Source: Lachnospiraceae bacterium (GTDB taxonomy: Bacteria > Bacillota > Clostridia > Lachnospirales > Lachnospiraceae). From it: a stretch of DNA of 64,000 nucleotides. Of this stretch, positions 27,122 through 35,370 are shown in pieces. The translations under genes and the position numbers were made by a program. Below the pieces are notes generated by a model that worked only from the letters and a program-made list of their open reading frames with translations, had not been told where the DNA came from and did not search any database. The stretch's first letter is position 1. Every line of letters begins with the position of its first letter. The stretch spans positions 1 to 64,000 of the forward strand of contig JAFSGE010000020.1 of the NCBI GenBank assembly GCA_017434885.1, written 5' to 3'.

Positions 27122-29182
27122 ATGAATGAAAACAAGGCAGTAAAAAGAAGAGACTGGGTAAAAAATGTCGCAATTATTTTCTTGACGGTGATGTTGCTTC
27201 TGACCTTCTTTTCCAATACCATTATGAATTATTCCCTGCCGGAGGTGGCGACAAGATATGTGGAGCCCGGAAGTATTACTGCGAAAGTGCGCGGGACGGG
27301 GAATGTGGAAGCCACAGACCCATATAATGTAATGATGAAAGAATCAAGAGTGATTGCAAGTGTTGCGGTTGCAAAGGGAGACTATGTGGAGAAGGACCAG
27401 GTAATTTATTATCTGGAGGATAAAGAAAGTGAAGAACTTGATAAGGCAAGAGAAGAGTTGGAAGAACTGGAGCTTGCCTATATGAAAGGCATGTTTGGCG
27501 GAACGGTGTCACCGGAGGTAATCAGTAAAGTTGCAAGCGGAAATACAGGAAGCTTTTCCACTTATCAGGCAAAGGTTACTGACATGCAAAACCGTTTGCA
27601 GGCAGCGCAGGACAGAGTAACAGAGTGTCAGAATGCGTTAAACGCATTAAATCTGCAAAGCTCCATCAGCAGCAATGATGCCAGCATCAGCACCATACCG
27701 GATGAACTGGAAAAAGCAGATGCCACGGTTGACCTGGCAAATGCGGAAGAATCTTTTGAAAGAAAAAAGAATAAAAAGATTACAGAAATTAATAAAGAAA
27801 TTACAGAAAAAGAAAAACAGATTGAGGATTTGCAGATATTGATATCCGGTGCACAGGCTATGTCTGCGGGAAGCGTTACAAGCGGAACGGGAAGCAATGC
27901 AGGTAATAACACAGGAAACGGTACGGGAAGCGGAAGTAATGCAGGAAGCAGTTCTTCAGACAGTACAGCATATAACAATGCGGTTGCCGATTTGAATGCA
28001 AAACGCAGTGCGCTTCAATCCATTGGTGCTCCCAGTAATTACGGTATTAATTGGTCTACTGCCTCAGAAGGGGATATTGCAAACTGGTACAATCATTTAC
28101 TGTGGGGAAATATGAGTGCCGATATGCAGAAGGCATGTGAAGCAAAATACGGTGAATACCGTGTGGCGGCAGATACGCTTAACAATATTGTAAGTACACT
28201 TGGCGAATATGGAAGTTCTTATAACAGACAAGGGCAGCTTGAGGCTTTGGAGGATGAACTGGCAGAATTGCAGAACAGACTTGCGGAGGTGGAAGCAATT
28301 ACTGTTTCTTCCAGTGACAGCGTGCAGGATGCTCAGGAGAGATTAGAGCATGCCAACAAAAACATTACGGAAATCACCAGTGCCAATAAGCAGACAGCGG
28401 TGGCATATCAGAATAAAATACTGAATGCAGAGGCAGCATTGAAAAATGCTCAGGCTGTGTACGATTTACTCAGTGAAGAACAAAAAACACTGGCGGCAGA
28501 TATCAATGCGGAGCTTGATTTGTCTAAGGCTAACAAAGATATTGCCGAGAAAAAAGAAGAAATTGCAAAACTGGAGGCAGCGTCTATGGGGGCTGCGGTT
28601 ACGGCACCTGTTGCAGGGCTGATTACGTCTCTTACGTATGTTGCGGGTGAGACTGCGGGAACAGAAGAACCTGCCGCAGTAATTCAGGTGGACGGCAAGG
28701 GATATACTGTCAGCTTCTCCGTAACAAACCAGCAGGCGCAGAAGGTGAAAGTAGGAGATGTGGCAGAATTACAGAACGCATGGTATTACGATGATGTGCA
28801 GGCGATTTTGTCAGCCATTAAACCTGACCCGGAGAGCATGGGACAAAAGAAACTGCTTGTGTTTGATGTGACGGGAAGCAGCCTTACAACAGGTCAGGCA
28901 CTGAATCTTTCTGTAGGACAAAGAAGCGCAGAATATGAGCTTGTGGTGCCCAACAGTGCCATCAGGGAAGACAGTAACGGAAAATTTATTTTAATTGTAG
29001 AGTCCAAAAGCAGTCCTCTCGGAAACCGTTATATTGCCACAAGAGTGGATGTGGAAGTACAGGCATCCGATGACAATAATACAGCTATATCGGCAGGACT
29101 TTACGGATATGAATATGTGATTACCACATCTACCAAGCCGGTAGAAGCAGGAATGCAGGTGAGATTAAGTGATGCGCAGTAA
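27122..29182 (+). CDS. HlyD/MacA-like membrane fusion (adaptor) protein
   Basis: The 686-residue protein has one N-terminal membrane anchor (~14-35), a lipoyl-like hairpin half (GSITAKVRGTGNVEATDPYNV), two long coiled-coil arms (~100-250 and ~380-510) and a return lipoyl half (AAVTAPVAGLITSLTYVAGE) followed by beta-barrel domains. This is the order of RND/MacA-type adaptors. A Gly/Asn/Ser-rich linker at ~255-285 interrupts the arms. Gram-positive adaptors usually pair with MacB-like exporters, and the next gene begins with a MacB-like domain. It overlaps that gene's start by 11 bases. Confidence 0.85.
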   Translation: MNENKAVKRRDWVKNVAIIFLTVMLLLTFFSNTIMNYSLPEVATRYVEPGSITAKVRGTGNVEATDPYNVMMKESRVIASVAVAKGDYVEKDQVIYYLEDKESEELDKAREELEELELAYMKGMFGGTVSPEVISKVASGNTGSFSTYQAKVTDMQNRLQAAQDRVTECQNALNALNLQSSISSNDASISTIPDELEKADATVDLANAEESFERKKNKKITEINKEITEKEKQIEDLQILISGAQAMSAGSVTSGTGSNAGNNTGNGTGSGSNAGSSSSDSTAYNNAVADLNAKRSALQSIGAPSNYGINWSTASEGDIANWYNHLLWGNMSADMQKACEAKYGEYRVAADTLNNIVSTLGEYGSSYNRQGQLEALEDELAELQNRLAEVEAITVSSSDSVQDAQERLEHANKNITEITSANKQTAVAYQNKILNAEAALKNAQAVYDLLSEEQKTLAADINAELDLSKANKDIAEKKEEIAKLEAASMGAAVTAPVAGLITSLTYVAGETAGTEEPAAVIQVDGKGYTVSFSVTNQQAQKVKVGDVAELQNAWYYDDVQAILSAIKPDPESMGQKKLLVFDVTGSSLTTGQALNLSVGQRSAEYELVVPNSAIREDSNGKFILIVESKSSPLGNRYIATRVDVEVQASDDNNTAISAGLYGYEYVITTSTKPVEAGMQVRLSDAQ

Positions 29183-32100
29183 AAAGATGATGTTATCCGC
29201 TGCAGTAGTGATTTGTCTGGTCGTTTATGGTATAATAGTGTTAGGAAGTAACCGGATGATTTCAAAATTATCCGATCAACAGGCTGCAGAACGTTGGGAT
29301 AAGGATGGGAATTATGCACAGGTTACGGCGTTCTTTGCAAAAGGGACAGCGGTGGATGATTTCCAAATCAAAGGATTTGAAAAAAATCTGGAGGCAGCAT
29401 TGGAAGAAGCTGCGGTTGTAAATGAAAATCCGAGCAGCAGACTGTATGTGGATGCTTATAGCGGACAGGGAAAAGTGATAATAGAGAATGGTCAGACATC
29501 AGTGGAAGTAAATGCAGTCGGAATCGGCGGAGATTTTTTTACCTTTCATCCGGTGAAGCTTCTTGACGGCGGATATTTTTCAGGAAATGATCTGATGAAG
29601 GATTCCGTTATCCTTGATAATGAGACTGCATGGAAATTATTCGGTTCTCATGAGATAGAAGGCATGAGTATTATGATTGGCGGCGTGCCTCACTATATTG
29701 CAGGTGTTTATGAGAAAGACGCAGGTCGTTTTTATGAAGCGGCAGGATTAAATGCACCGCTTGTATTTGTGTCTTATGAAACATTAACTGCTTATGGCAG
29801 TGGGGGGAATATCACTGCTTATGAATTGCTTTCACCTAATCCGGTAAAAGGATTTGCGGCAAATGCAGTAAGAGAAAAATTCGGCCTTTCGCAGAATGAA
29901 ATGCAGGTAGTGGAAAATTCTGCACGGTTTTCTGCAGAGGCAATGGTTAGTGTTTCTTTGGATTTTGGAATACGTTCCATGCAGAATGCAGCAATGCAAT
30001 ACCCTTATTGGGAAAATGTTGCAAGGGCATATGAAGATGTCAGGGCACTTTTGTTTATACTGCAGAGTATTTTTTTGCTAATAGCAATGAGTATTGTAAT
30101 TGTGTTTATGGTGATAAAAGGGAGAATCGGATTGAAGAAGGCAGGAAAATTTGTAAAAAGCAGAATGAGTTACTGGTGTTTGTTTGTGTTGTCGGTTGTT
30201 TCTCTTTGCGGCTGCGGAAAAGGAAGTGCATCAGAAGCGGTTACTGCTAATAAAGATTGTATTTACCGGTTGGAAGAAATTCAGCTGAAAGAAGAAAATG
30301 CCGGAGGGTTCAGCCTGTTAAAAAGCGGCGAAGGTTTTTATGCGTACTGCTATAATTATGATGGCGGAAATCCGGGGACAAAAATTGATTTTTACAGCTT
30401 GGATGCAGACGGTGGCATAGGAGAAAAACACACATTATCTTTCGGCGAAAATGCAAGTCCCAATATATTTCGTTCTGATAAGCAGGGGAATCTTTATGTA
30501 ATTGAAAATGTGTATGCTACGGAACCGGATGAAAATGGTGTTTATACGGATAAATATTATCTTTTAAAAATGACGGTGCAGGGAGAAGAACTGTTTCGTA
30601 TCTGCCTTAATGATTTGAAAGAGCTGGAAGGACTTGTATCAGACGGATATTTTTATGCCGGTGATATGCTTCTGTCGGATACAAGCATCTATTTGAATAT
30701 TGCAGGAAAGTATGCCGAATTTGATGTTGACGGAAACTTCGTGAAAATCATAAACGCGGAAGGACTTGACGGTGCCCAGCTGTTATTACTGGAAAACGGA
30801 AAGATTGCAGCGGTAACGTATGAGGATAACGGTGTATATGCTTCTTATGCAGATTTGGAAACGGGAACCTTTTCCGATAAAGCCAAATTACCCGGAACGT
30901 CATATGAATATTCGGTTTATCCGGGAATCGGTTACGATTTGTATCTGGTGAATTATTACGGAGTTTACGGATATAATGTGGGAGAAGAAGAAAAGACACA
31001 GTTAATGAATTACATTGACTCCGATTTGGGAATGACTAATGTGTTTAATCTGGTTCCCATCAGTGAGACAGAATTTTTTGCTTCCTATGACGATATGGAA
31101 ACTTATGACATACTGGTTGGTAAATTTACCAAAGTAATGCCTGAGGATGTAAAAGAGAAAAAGGTGCTTGTGCTTGCCTGCAACGGATTAGATTGGGAAA
31201 TCCGAAGGGCAGTGGTTCAGTTCAACAAAAGCAATGAAGAATGTCGGATTAGTATAGAAGATTATGCATCACTGTACGGAGTGGAAAATGATTATATGGC
31301 AAGTGTGAACCGGCTGAATAATGATATTATTTCCGGGAAAGTGCCTGATATTTTAGTGGTGGATTCCAATATGCCGGTAGAAAGCTATATTGCAAAAGGG
31401 CTGTTTGAAGATTTGAAACCTTACGTGGAAGCAGACCCTGAACTTGATATGAATGATTTTATGCCAAATATTATTGAGGCATTTTCCACAGACGGAAAGT
31501 GGTATCAGATGGTTCCGTCATATTCAATATATACCTTGGTGGCAAGACAGAGTGATGTGGGAGAAGAATGTGGATGGACCATCGGGGAAGCAGTCCGGCT
31601 TTTGGATTCCAAGCCGGAAGGAACTGAATTTTTGACATTTACCACAAGAGACAGTGTGCTTTTAAGCAGTATTACCATGGCGGGAAATCAGTTTATTGAT
31701 TGGGAAAGCGGAAAATGCAGTTTTGATTCGGAAGGCTTTATTGAATTACTTCATTTTGCAAATCGGTTTCCGGAAGAAGGAAATGAAGTTTATACAGAAG
31801 ACTTCTGGATGAATTATGATGCTATGTGGAGAGAGGGCAAGGTGATTTGCCAGATTACCAATATTTCTGATTTCAGAAATTATAACTATGTTGCAAAAGG
31901 AAGTTTTGGGGAACCGATTACCATGATAGGCTTTCCTTCAGAGAATGAAGAGGGAACTGCGATTATGCCGGGGATGAGACTTGCCATGTCAGCTAAATCC
32001 AAAAATAAGGAAGGGACATTTGCATTTATGCGGTATTTCCTGACAGATGAATATCAAAAGTCACTTTCCTACGGACTTCCGCTTAGTATGAAACAAATGG

Positions 32101-32405
32101 ATGTTATGGCTGAGGAAGCTATGAAGGTACCTACCTATACAGATGAGAACGGTGTTGAAGTGGAATCACCGGAGTTGTATTATATCGGTGATACGGAAAT
32201 TGAAATTGCGCCGATGACAAAAGAAGAAGTGGCAAGACTGAAAGAAGACATAAGCAGTGTCAGTCATGTATACAGTTATAATGAAAATCTGATTCAGATT
32301 ATTCAGGAAGAAGTAGCAGCATTTTTCAGCGGACAAAAAACAGCAGAGGAAGTTGCAGGAATTGTTCAAAGCAGAGCGCAGATTTATGTAAATGAAAACA
32401 GATAA
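29172..32405 (+). CDS. Chimeric protein: MacB-like periplasmic core fused to a solute-binding lipoprotein
   Basis: One uninterrupted frame of 1077 residues holds two modules. Residues 1-~316 resemble the front part of a MacB/FtsX permease: helix 1 (~8-28), an extracellular MacB_PCD-like domain (VNAVGIGGDFFTFHPVKLLDGGYFS, VILDNETAWKLFG), then helix 2 (~290-315). The last helices of such permeases are missing. After a basic loop (KGRIGLKKAGKFVKSR) comes a perfect lipoprotein signal (YWCLFVLSVVSLCGC; Cys348), then a propeller-like region and a binding domain related to the lipoprotein at 22925. Topology would suit a real fusion, cleaved or not. An internal TTG at 30132 could instead start a separate lipoprotein. 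Confidence 0.75.
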   Translation: MRSKKMMLSAAVVICLVVYGIIVLGSNRMISKLSDQQAAERWDKDGNYAQVTAFFAKGTAVDDFQIKGFEKNLEAALEEAAVVNENPSSRLYVDAYSGQGKVIIENGQTSVEVNAVGIGGDFFTFHPVKLLDGGYFSGNDLMKDSVILDNETAWKLFGSHEIEGMSIMIGGVPHYIAGVYEKDAGRFYEAAGLNAPLVFVSYETLTAYGSGGNITAYELLSPNPVKGFAANAVREKFGLSQNEMQVVENSARFSAEAMVSVSLDFGIRSMQNAAMQYPYWENVARAYEDVRALLFILQSIFLLIAMSIVIVFMVIKGRIGLKKAGKFVKSRMSYWCLFVLSVVSLCGCGKGSASEAVTANKDCIYRLEEIQLKEENAGGFSLLKSGEGFYAYCYNYDGGNPGTKIDFYSLDADGGIGEKHTLSFGENASPNIFRSDKQGNLYVIENVYATEPDENGVYTDKYYLLKMTVQGEELFRICLNDLKELEGLVSDGYFYAGDMLLSDTSIYLNIAGKYAEFDVDGNFVKIINAEGLDGAQLLLLENGKIAAVTYEDNGVYASYADLETGTFSDKAKLPGTSYEYSVYPGIGYDLYLVNYYGVYGYNVGEEEKTQLMNYIDSDLGMTNVFNLVPISETEFFASYDDMETYDILVGKFTKVMPEDVKEKKVLVLACNGLDWEIRRAVVQFNKSNEECRISIEDYASLYGVENDYMASVNRLNNDIISGKVPDILVVDSNMPVESYIAKGLFEDLKPYVEADPELDMNDFMPNIIEAFSTDGKWYQMVPSYSIYTLVARQSDVGEECGWTIGEAVRLLDSKPEGTEFLTFTTRDSVLLSSITMAGNQFIDWESGKCSFDSEGFIELLHFANRFPEEGNEVYTEDFWMNYDAMWREGKVICQITNISDFRNYNYVAKGSFGEPITMIGFPSENEEGTAIMPGMRLAMSAKSKNKEGTFAFMRYFLTDEYQKSLSYGLPLSMKQMDVMAEEAMKVPTYTDENGVEVESPELYYIGDTEIEIAPMTKEEVARLKEDISSVSHVYSYNENLIQIIQEEVAAFFSGQKTAEEVAGIVQSRAQIYVNENR
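30120..30134 (+). promoter_or_regulatory. Candidate internal ribosome site and TTG start for the lipoprotein half
   Basis: GGGAG at about 30120-30124 lies seven bases before an in-frame TTG (30132-30134). Starting here gives MKKAGKFVKSRM followed by a hydrophobic stretch and the lipobox SLCGC (Cys28), a textbook lipoprotein signal peptide. Another in-frame ATG is at 30165. This suggests two overlapping products from one frame. Confidence 0.5.
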
Positions 32406-32427
32406 ATAACTACTACGGAGAAAAGAA

Positions 32428-33702
32428 ATGAGCCAGTTGAAACCTCAAAAAAGTTTATACGGAAAACTGTTGGCGATGACATTGACGCCCTTGCTGGTGC
32501 TTGCAGTGGTCATCACTTCCTTTAGTGCGCATAGCTTTGCCAATACAATGAATGAGGAAGTAAAGAAAGGGTTAATGGATTTAAACTCCACAATTCTGAC
32601 TTTGTATGATCATTTATATCCCGGAGACTATACGGTAGTAGAGCAGGACGGAGCACTTTATCTGCTGAAGGGAGAACATCAGATAAACGGCGATTTCTCC
32701 ATTATCGATACGATTAAGAAAAATACGGGAGTGGATGTGACTTTCTTTTACAGGGATATCAGAGTGATTACCACACTGACAGGAAGTGACGGAAACAGAA
32801 TGATAGGAACAAAAGTAAATGCTGTGGTTACAAGAGATGTCTTAGAGACCGGAGAGGCAGCATTTTATCCCAGCGTGGCGATCGGAGAAAACAATTACTT
32901 TGCATATTATGCGCCGGTGATTAATTCGGACGGTAGTGTTATGGGGATGCTGTTTGTGGCAAAGCCTACGGAAGAAGTGTACAAAAGTGTGATAAAATCT
33001 GTTTTGCCGATTGTTTTGCTTGGTTTGGTTGCAATGTTACTGGCTGCTGTTATTACCATACGTTTCAGCAGACAGCTTATTGATGCAATTAAAAAGATAC
33101 AGTCGTTTCTTGCAAAAGTTGCAAAGGGAAATCTGAGAGATGTTCTTGATTATGATGTGGCAAAGAGAAATGATGAACTGGGTGAAATGGGACGCTATGC
33201 AGTTACCATGCAGAAGGCGTTGATTGAACAGGTGGAAAAGGATGCGTTGACCGGACTTTACAACAGAAGATACGCGGAAAAGAAAATCAGGGAAGTGCAA
33301 AATGCACAACTGGATGAATTTAATGTTGCTTTGGGCGATATTGATTTCTTCAAAAAAGTCAACGACACTTACGGGCATGAATGCGGAGATGTTGTGCTGA
33401 GCCGTGTGGCAGGTATTCTCGGTAAGAATATGCGCGGAAAAGGATTTGTAGCCAGATGGGGTGGGGAAGAATTTTTGCTGGTATTTGAAAACAGTGTTTT
33501 TGAAGATTCGGTAGATATGCTTACTCACATTTTGGAAGAAATCAGAAGGGAAGAGATTTTCTATAAAGGAAAAATTGTCCGTATTACCATGACATTTGGT
33601 ATTTGCAAGGGTAACACGGACAATGTAGACTTACTGATTCGTGAAGCAGACAGTAAGCTTTATGAAGGAAAAAATAACGGAAGAAATCAAATCGTACAAT
33701 AG
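32428..33702 (+). CDS. Membrane diguanylate cyclase with extracellular Cache-like sensor
   Basis: The 424-residue protein makes cyclic di-GMP. Helices at ~14-34 and ~190-213 flank an extracellular single-Cache-like sensor (STILTLYDHLYPGDYT, IGTKVNAVVTRDVLETG). A HAMP-like segment leads to a GGDEF domain starting DALTGLYNRRYAEK, with the active loop GGEEF (345-349). The product-inhibition site expected as RxxD five residues before the loop reads RGKG (336-339), so feedback inhibition is probably lost. It follows the chimera by 22 bases and may sense the same substrate. Its end overlaps the convergent hydrolase gene by 16 bases. Confidence 0.92.
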   Translation: MSQLKPQKSLYGKLLAMTLTPLLVLAVVITSFSAHSFANTMNEEVKKGLMDLNSTILTLYDHLYPGDYTVVEQDGALYLLKGEHQINGDFSIIDTIKKNTGVDVTFFYRDIRVITTLTGSDGNRMIGTKVNAVVTRDVLETGEAAFYPSVAIGENNYFAYYAPVINSDGSVMGMLFVAKPTEEVYKSVIKSVLPIVLLGLVAMLLAAVITIRFSRQLIDAIKKIQSFLAKVAKGNLRDVLDYDVAKRNDELGEMGRYAVTMQKALIEQVEKDALTGLYNRRYAEKKIREVQNAQLDEFNVALGDIDFFKKVNDTYGHECGDVVLSRVAGILGKNMRGKGFVARWGGEEFLLVFENSVFEDSVDMLTHILEEIRREEIFYKGKIVRITMTFGICKGNTDNVDLLIREADSKLYEGKNNGRNQIVQ

Positions 33703-35180
33703 AGATGTCCGTTAAATTCCCGGAACAGGCTTTCTTCCTGTTTCTTCATAAAGACGGTAAGGTCATCATCACCAAAGACCAGTTCGAAGTATACGCTTCC
33801 TACATAAGCATCAATAATATGTGCTTTGATATAAAGGGTGTTTTCGTTTACCCACAGACCGCTTGCGGCATACTGTTGGTCGTAAATGGGAAAACATCCG
33901 GTAAGTAATGAATCAAAACCGAAGGAAAAGGAATAATCCTGTCCTTTTATACGGAATGATAATGTGCCGGCGGCAAAATTGCTGCCGGCATTTTTATCGG
34001 ATAACCTGTGGTCTGTCGATTCCTTTATGCTGTCGGATGTTTCAAAGGAAACAGAAACGGTTTCAAATCCCATTGGATTTTCCGAAGCGGTATAAACACG
34101 GTTGTTGATACGATTGATATCAGGTGTAAAAGTGTTCGTGCTGCGAAGCGGTGTCATTTTCAAGTTGCTAAGAAAATCGTAATACTCGCTTTGGGTGCCT
34201 GTGTTTACCGGAAGTGGTTGGCTACTGATGTAAGGAAGGATTTCTTCATACAAAGCGTCATATATCAGTTGATTGCCGCCGCCGATTCCCTGAGTGTCTG
34301 CAGTGGTAATACAAATCATATCATAATCCGGCAGAAAGATAATAAGCTGACCGCCCATGCCGTAACAGCAATAACCGCCTTTTTCGTTTCGCCAGAACTG
34401 ATAGCCGTAACCCTGTGCCTCACTTAATACAGGAGCGGTCATGCGGGTATCGGAGAGATGGGAGGTGGCTTCTTTAATATACTCTGCAGAAAGAAGCTGT
34501 TTTCCTTCAACCATGCCATTGTTATAAATCAGATAAGCAAAACGGAGCAAATCCATGGTCGTTGCAACAAGTCCGCTGCCTCCCATGGATACGCCGAAAG
34601 GGTCGGTTATCATATATGATTCTGCTGAGAAGCCTAAAGGCGCCAGCTTCTCCTTTAAATAATCCAGCATGGGTTTGCCGGTGAGCTTCTCAACCAAGGC
34701 GCAAAGCGTATGGGGAGAAGAAGTATCATAATGAAATAATTTGCCTGCCGGATGTGTGGGTGTTACCGTAAAGAAGCTTTCTACCCAATCACTGCTTAAA
34801 TCCTGTTTATAGGTAGTTGATGCGTGGCAGGTACGCATCATAAGCATATCACGGATGGTCATATCGGCGATATAGGGATGCACATTATCCGGCACCTTTT
34901 CCGGAAAGTGTGTTACGATTTTATCATCCAGAGAAAGTTTCCCTTCTTCCGCTAAAAGACCGATAGCAACAGAAGTAAAACTTTTGCTGACGGAAAACAT
35001 ACGGTGAAGCTTCTCCTTATAAAAGGGGGCATAATAGCCTTCTGTAATAATATGGTTTTTGTGAAACAAAAGAATACTGTGCATGGGAACTTCGTGCCGC
35101 TTTAGACGTTTGATAAAATTTATAATGCATCCCGAGGGAATTCCTGTATTTTCAGGAAGTGTAGATTGAAATGTAAGCAT
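33687..35180 (-). CDS. Serine hydrolase of the beta-lactamase/class C family
   Basis: The 497-residue protein has the SxxK catalytic pair in MFSVSKSFTSVAIG (Ser63, Lys66), the following LSLDDKIVTHFP block, and GSGLVATTMDLLRFAYLIYNNG, all typical of class C beta-lactamase-like esterases and DD-peptidases. No signal peptide is seen, so it is likely cytoplasmic and acts on a small ester or peptide, not as an antibiotic resistance enzyme. A C-terminal ~150-residue extension is beta-rich. The start is set by GGAGG five bases before ATG 35180; an upstream open frame has no ribosome site. It is divergent from the chemoreceptor gene. Confidence 0.85.
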   Translation of the reverse strand: MLTFQSTLPENTGIPSGCIINFIKRLKRHEVPMHSILLFHKNHIITEGYYAPFYKEKLHRMFSVSKSFTSVAIGLLAEEGKLSLDDKIVTHFPEKVPDNVHPYIADMTIRDMLMMRTCHASTTYKQDLSSDWVESFFTVTPTHPAGKLFHYDTSSPHTLCALVEKLTGKPMLDYLKEKLAPLGFSAESYMITDPFGVSMGGSGLVATTMDLLRFAYLIYNNGMVEGKQLLSAEYIKEATSHLSDTRMTAPVLSEAQGYGYQFWRNEKGGYCCYGMGGQLIIFLPDYDMICITTADTQGIGGGNQLIYDALYEEILPYISSQPLPVNTGTQSEYYDFLSNLKMTPLRSTNTFTPDINRINNRVYTASENPMGFETVSVSFETSDSIKESTDHRLSDKNAGSNFAAGTLSFRIKGQDYSFSFGFDSLLTGCFPIYDQQYAASGLWVNENTLYIKAHIIDAYVGSVYFELVFGDDDLTVFMKKQEESLFREFNGHLYCTI

Positions 35181-35230
35181 AAATAACCTCCAAAATTTGT
35201 ATAAAATGATGATATCATAAACGGTAACTG

Positions 35231-35259
35231 TTGACAATATGCCATGGATTTGATATATT
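35231..35259 (+). promoter_or_regulatory. Consensus sigma-A promoter upstream of the chemoreceptor gene
   Basis: TTGACA (35231-35236), a 17-base spacer and TATATT (35254-35259) give a strong promoter ~110 bases before the GTG start. A second TATAAT lies at 35328-35333 but has a poor -35 element. Confidence 0.6.
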
Positions 35260-35370
35260 TTTTTACAATACGCATTAATCTGGTATAAAAAATGCACAAA
35301 TATATTTAAAAAAAGTTAAAAGTATTGTATAATATAACTTAACAACGTGCAGAGGATAGGAGGAGAAAAA

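Noticed and set aside
33705-34427. Short plus-strand open frames opposite the serine hydrolase
   Set aside because: The minus-strand gene has an SxxK motif and a GGAGG start; the plus frames have neither domain nor ribosome site.
33687-35180. Serine hydrolase as an antibiotic-resistance beta-lactamase
   Set aside because: It has no signal peptide and has a long extra C-terminal region; the fold is shared by many esterases and peptidases.
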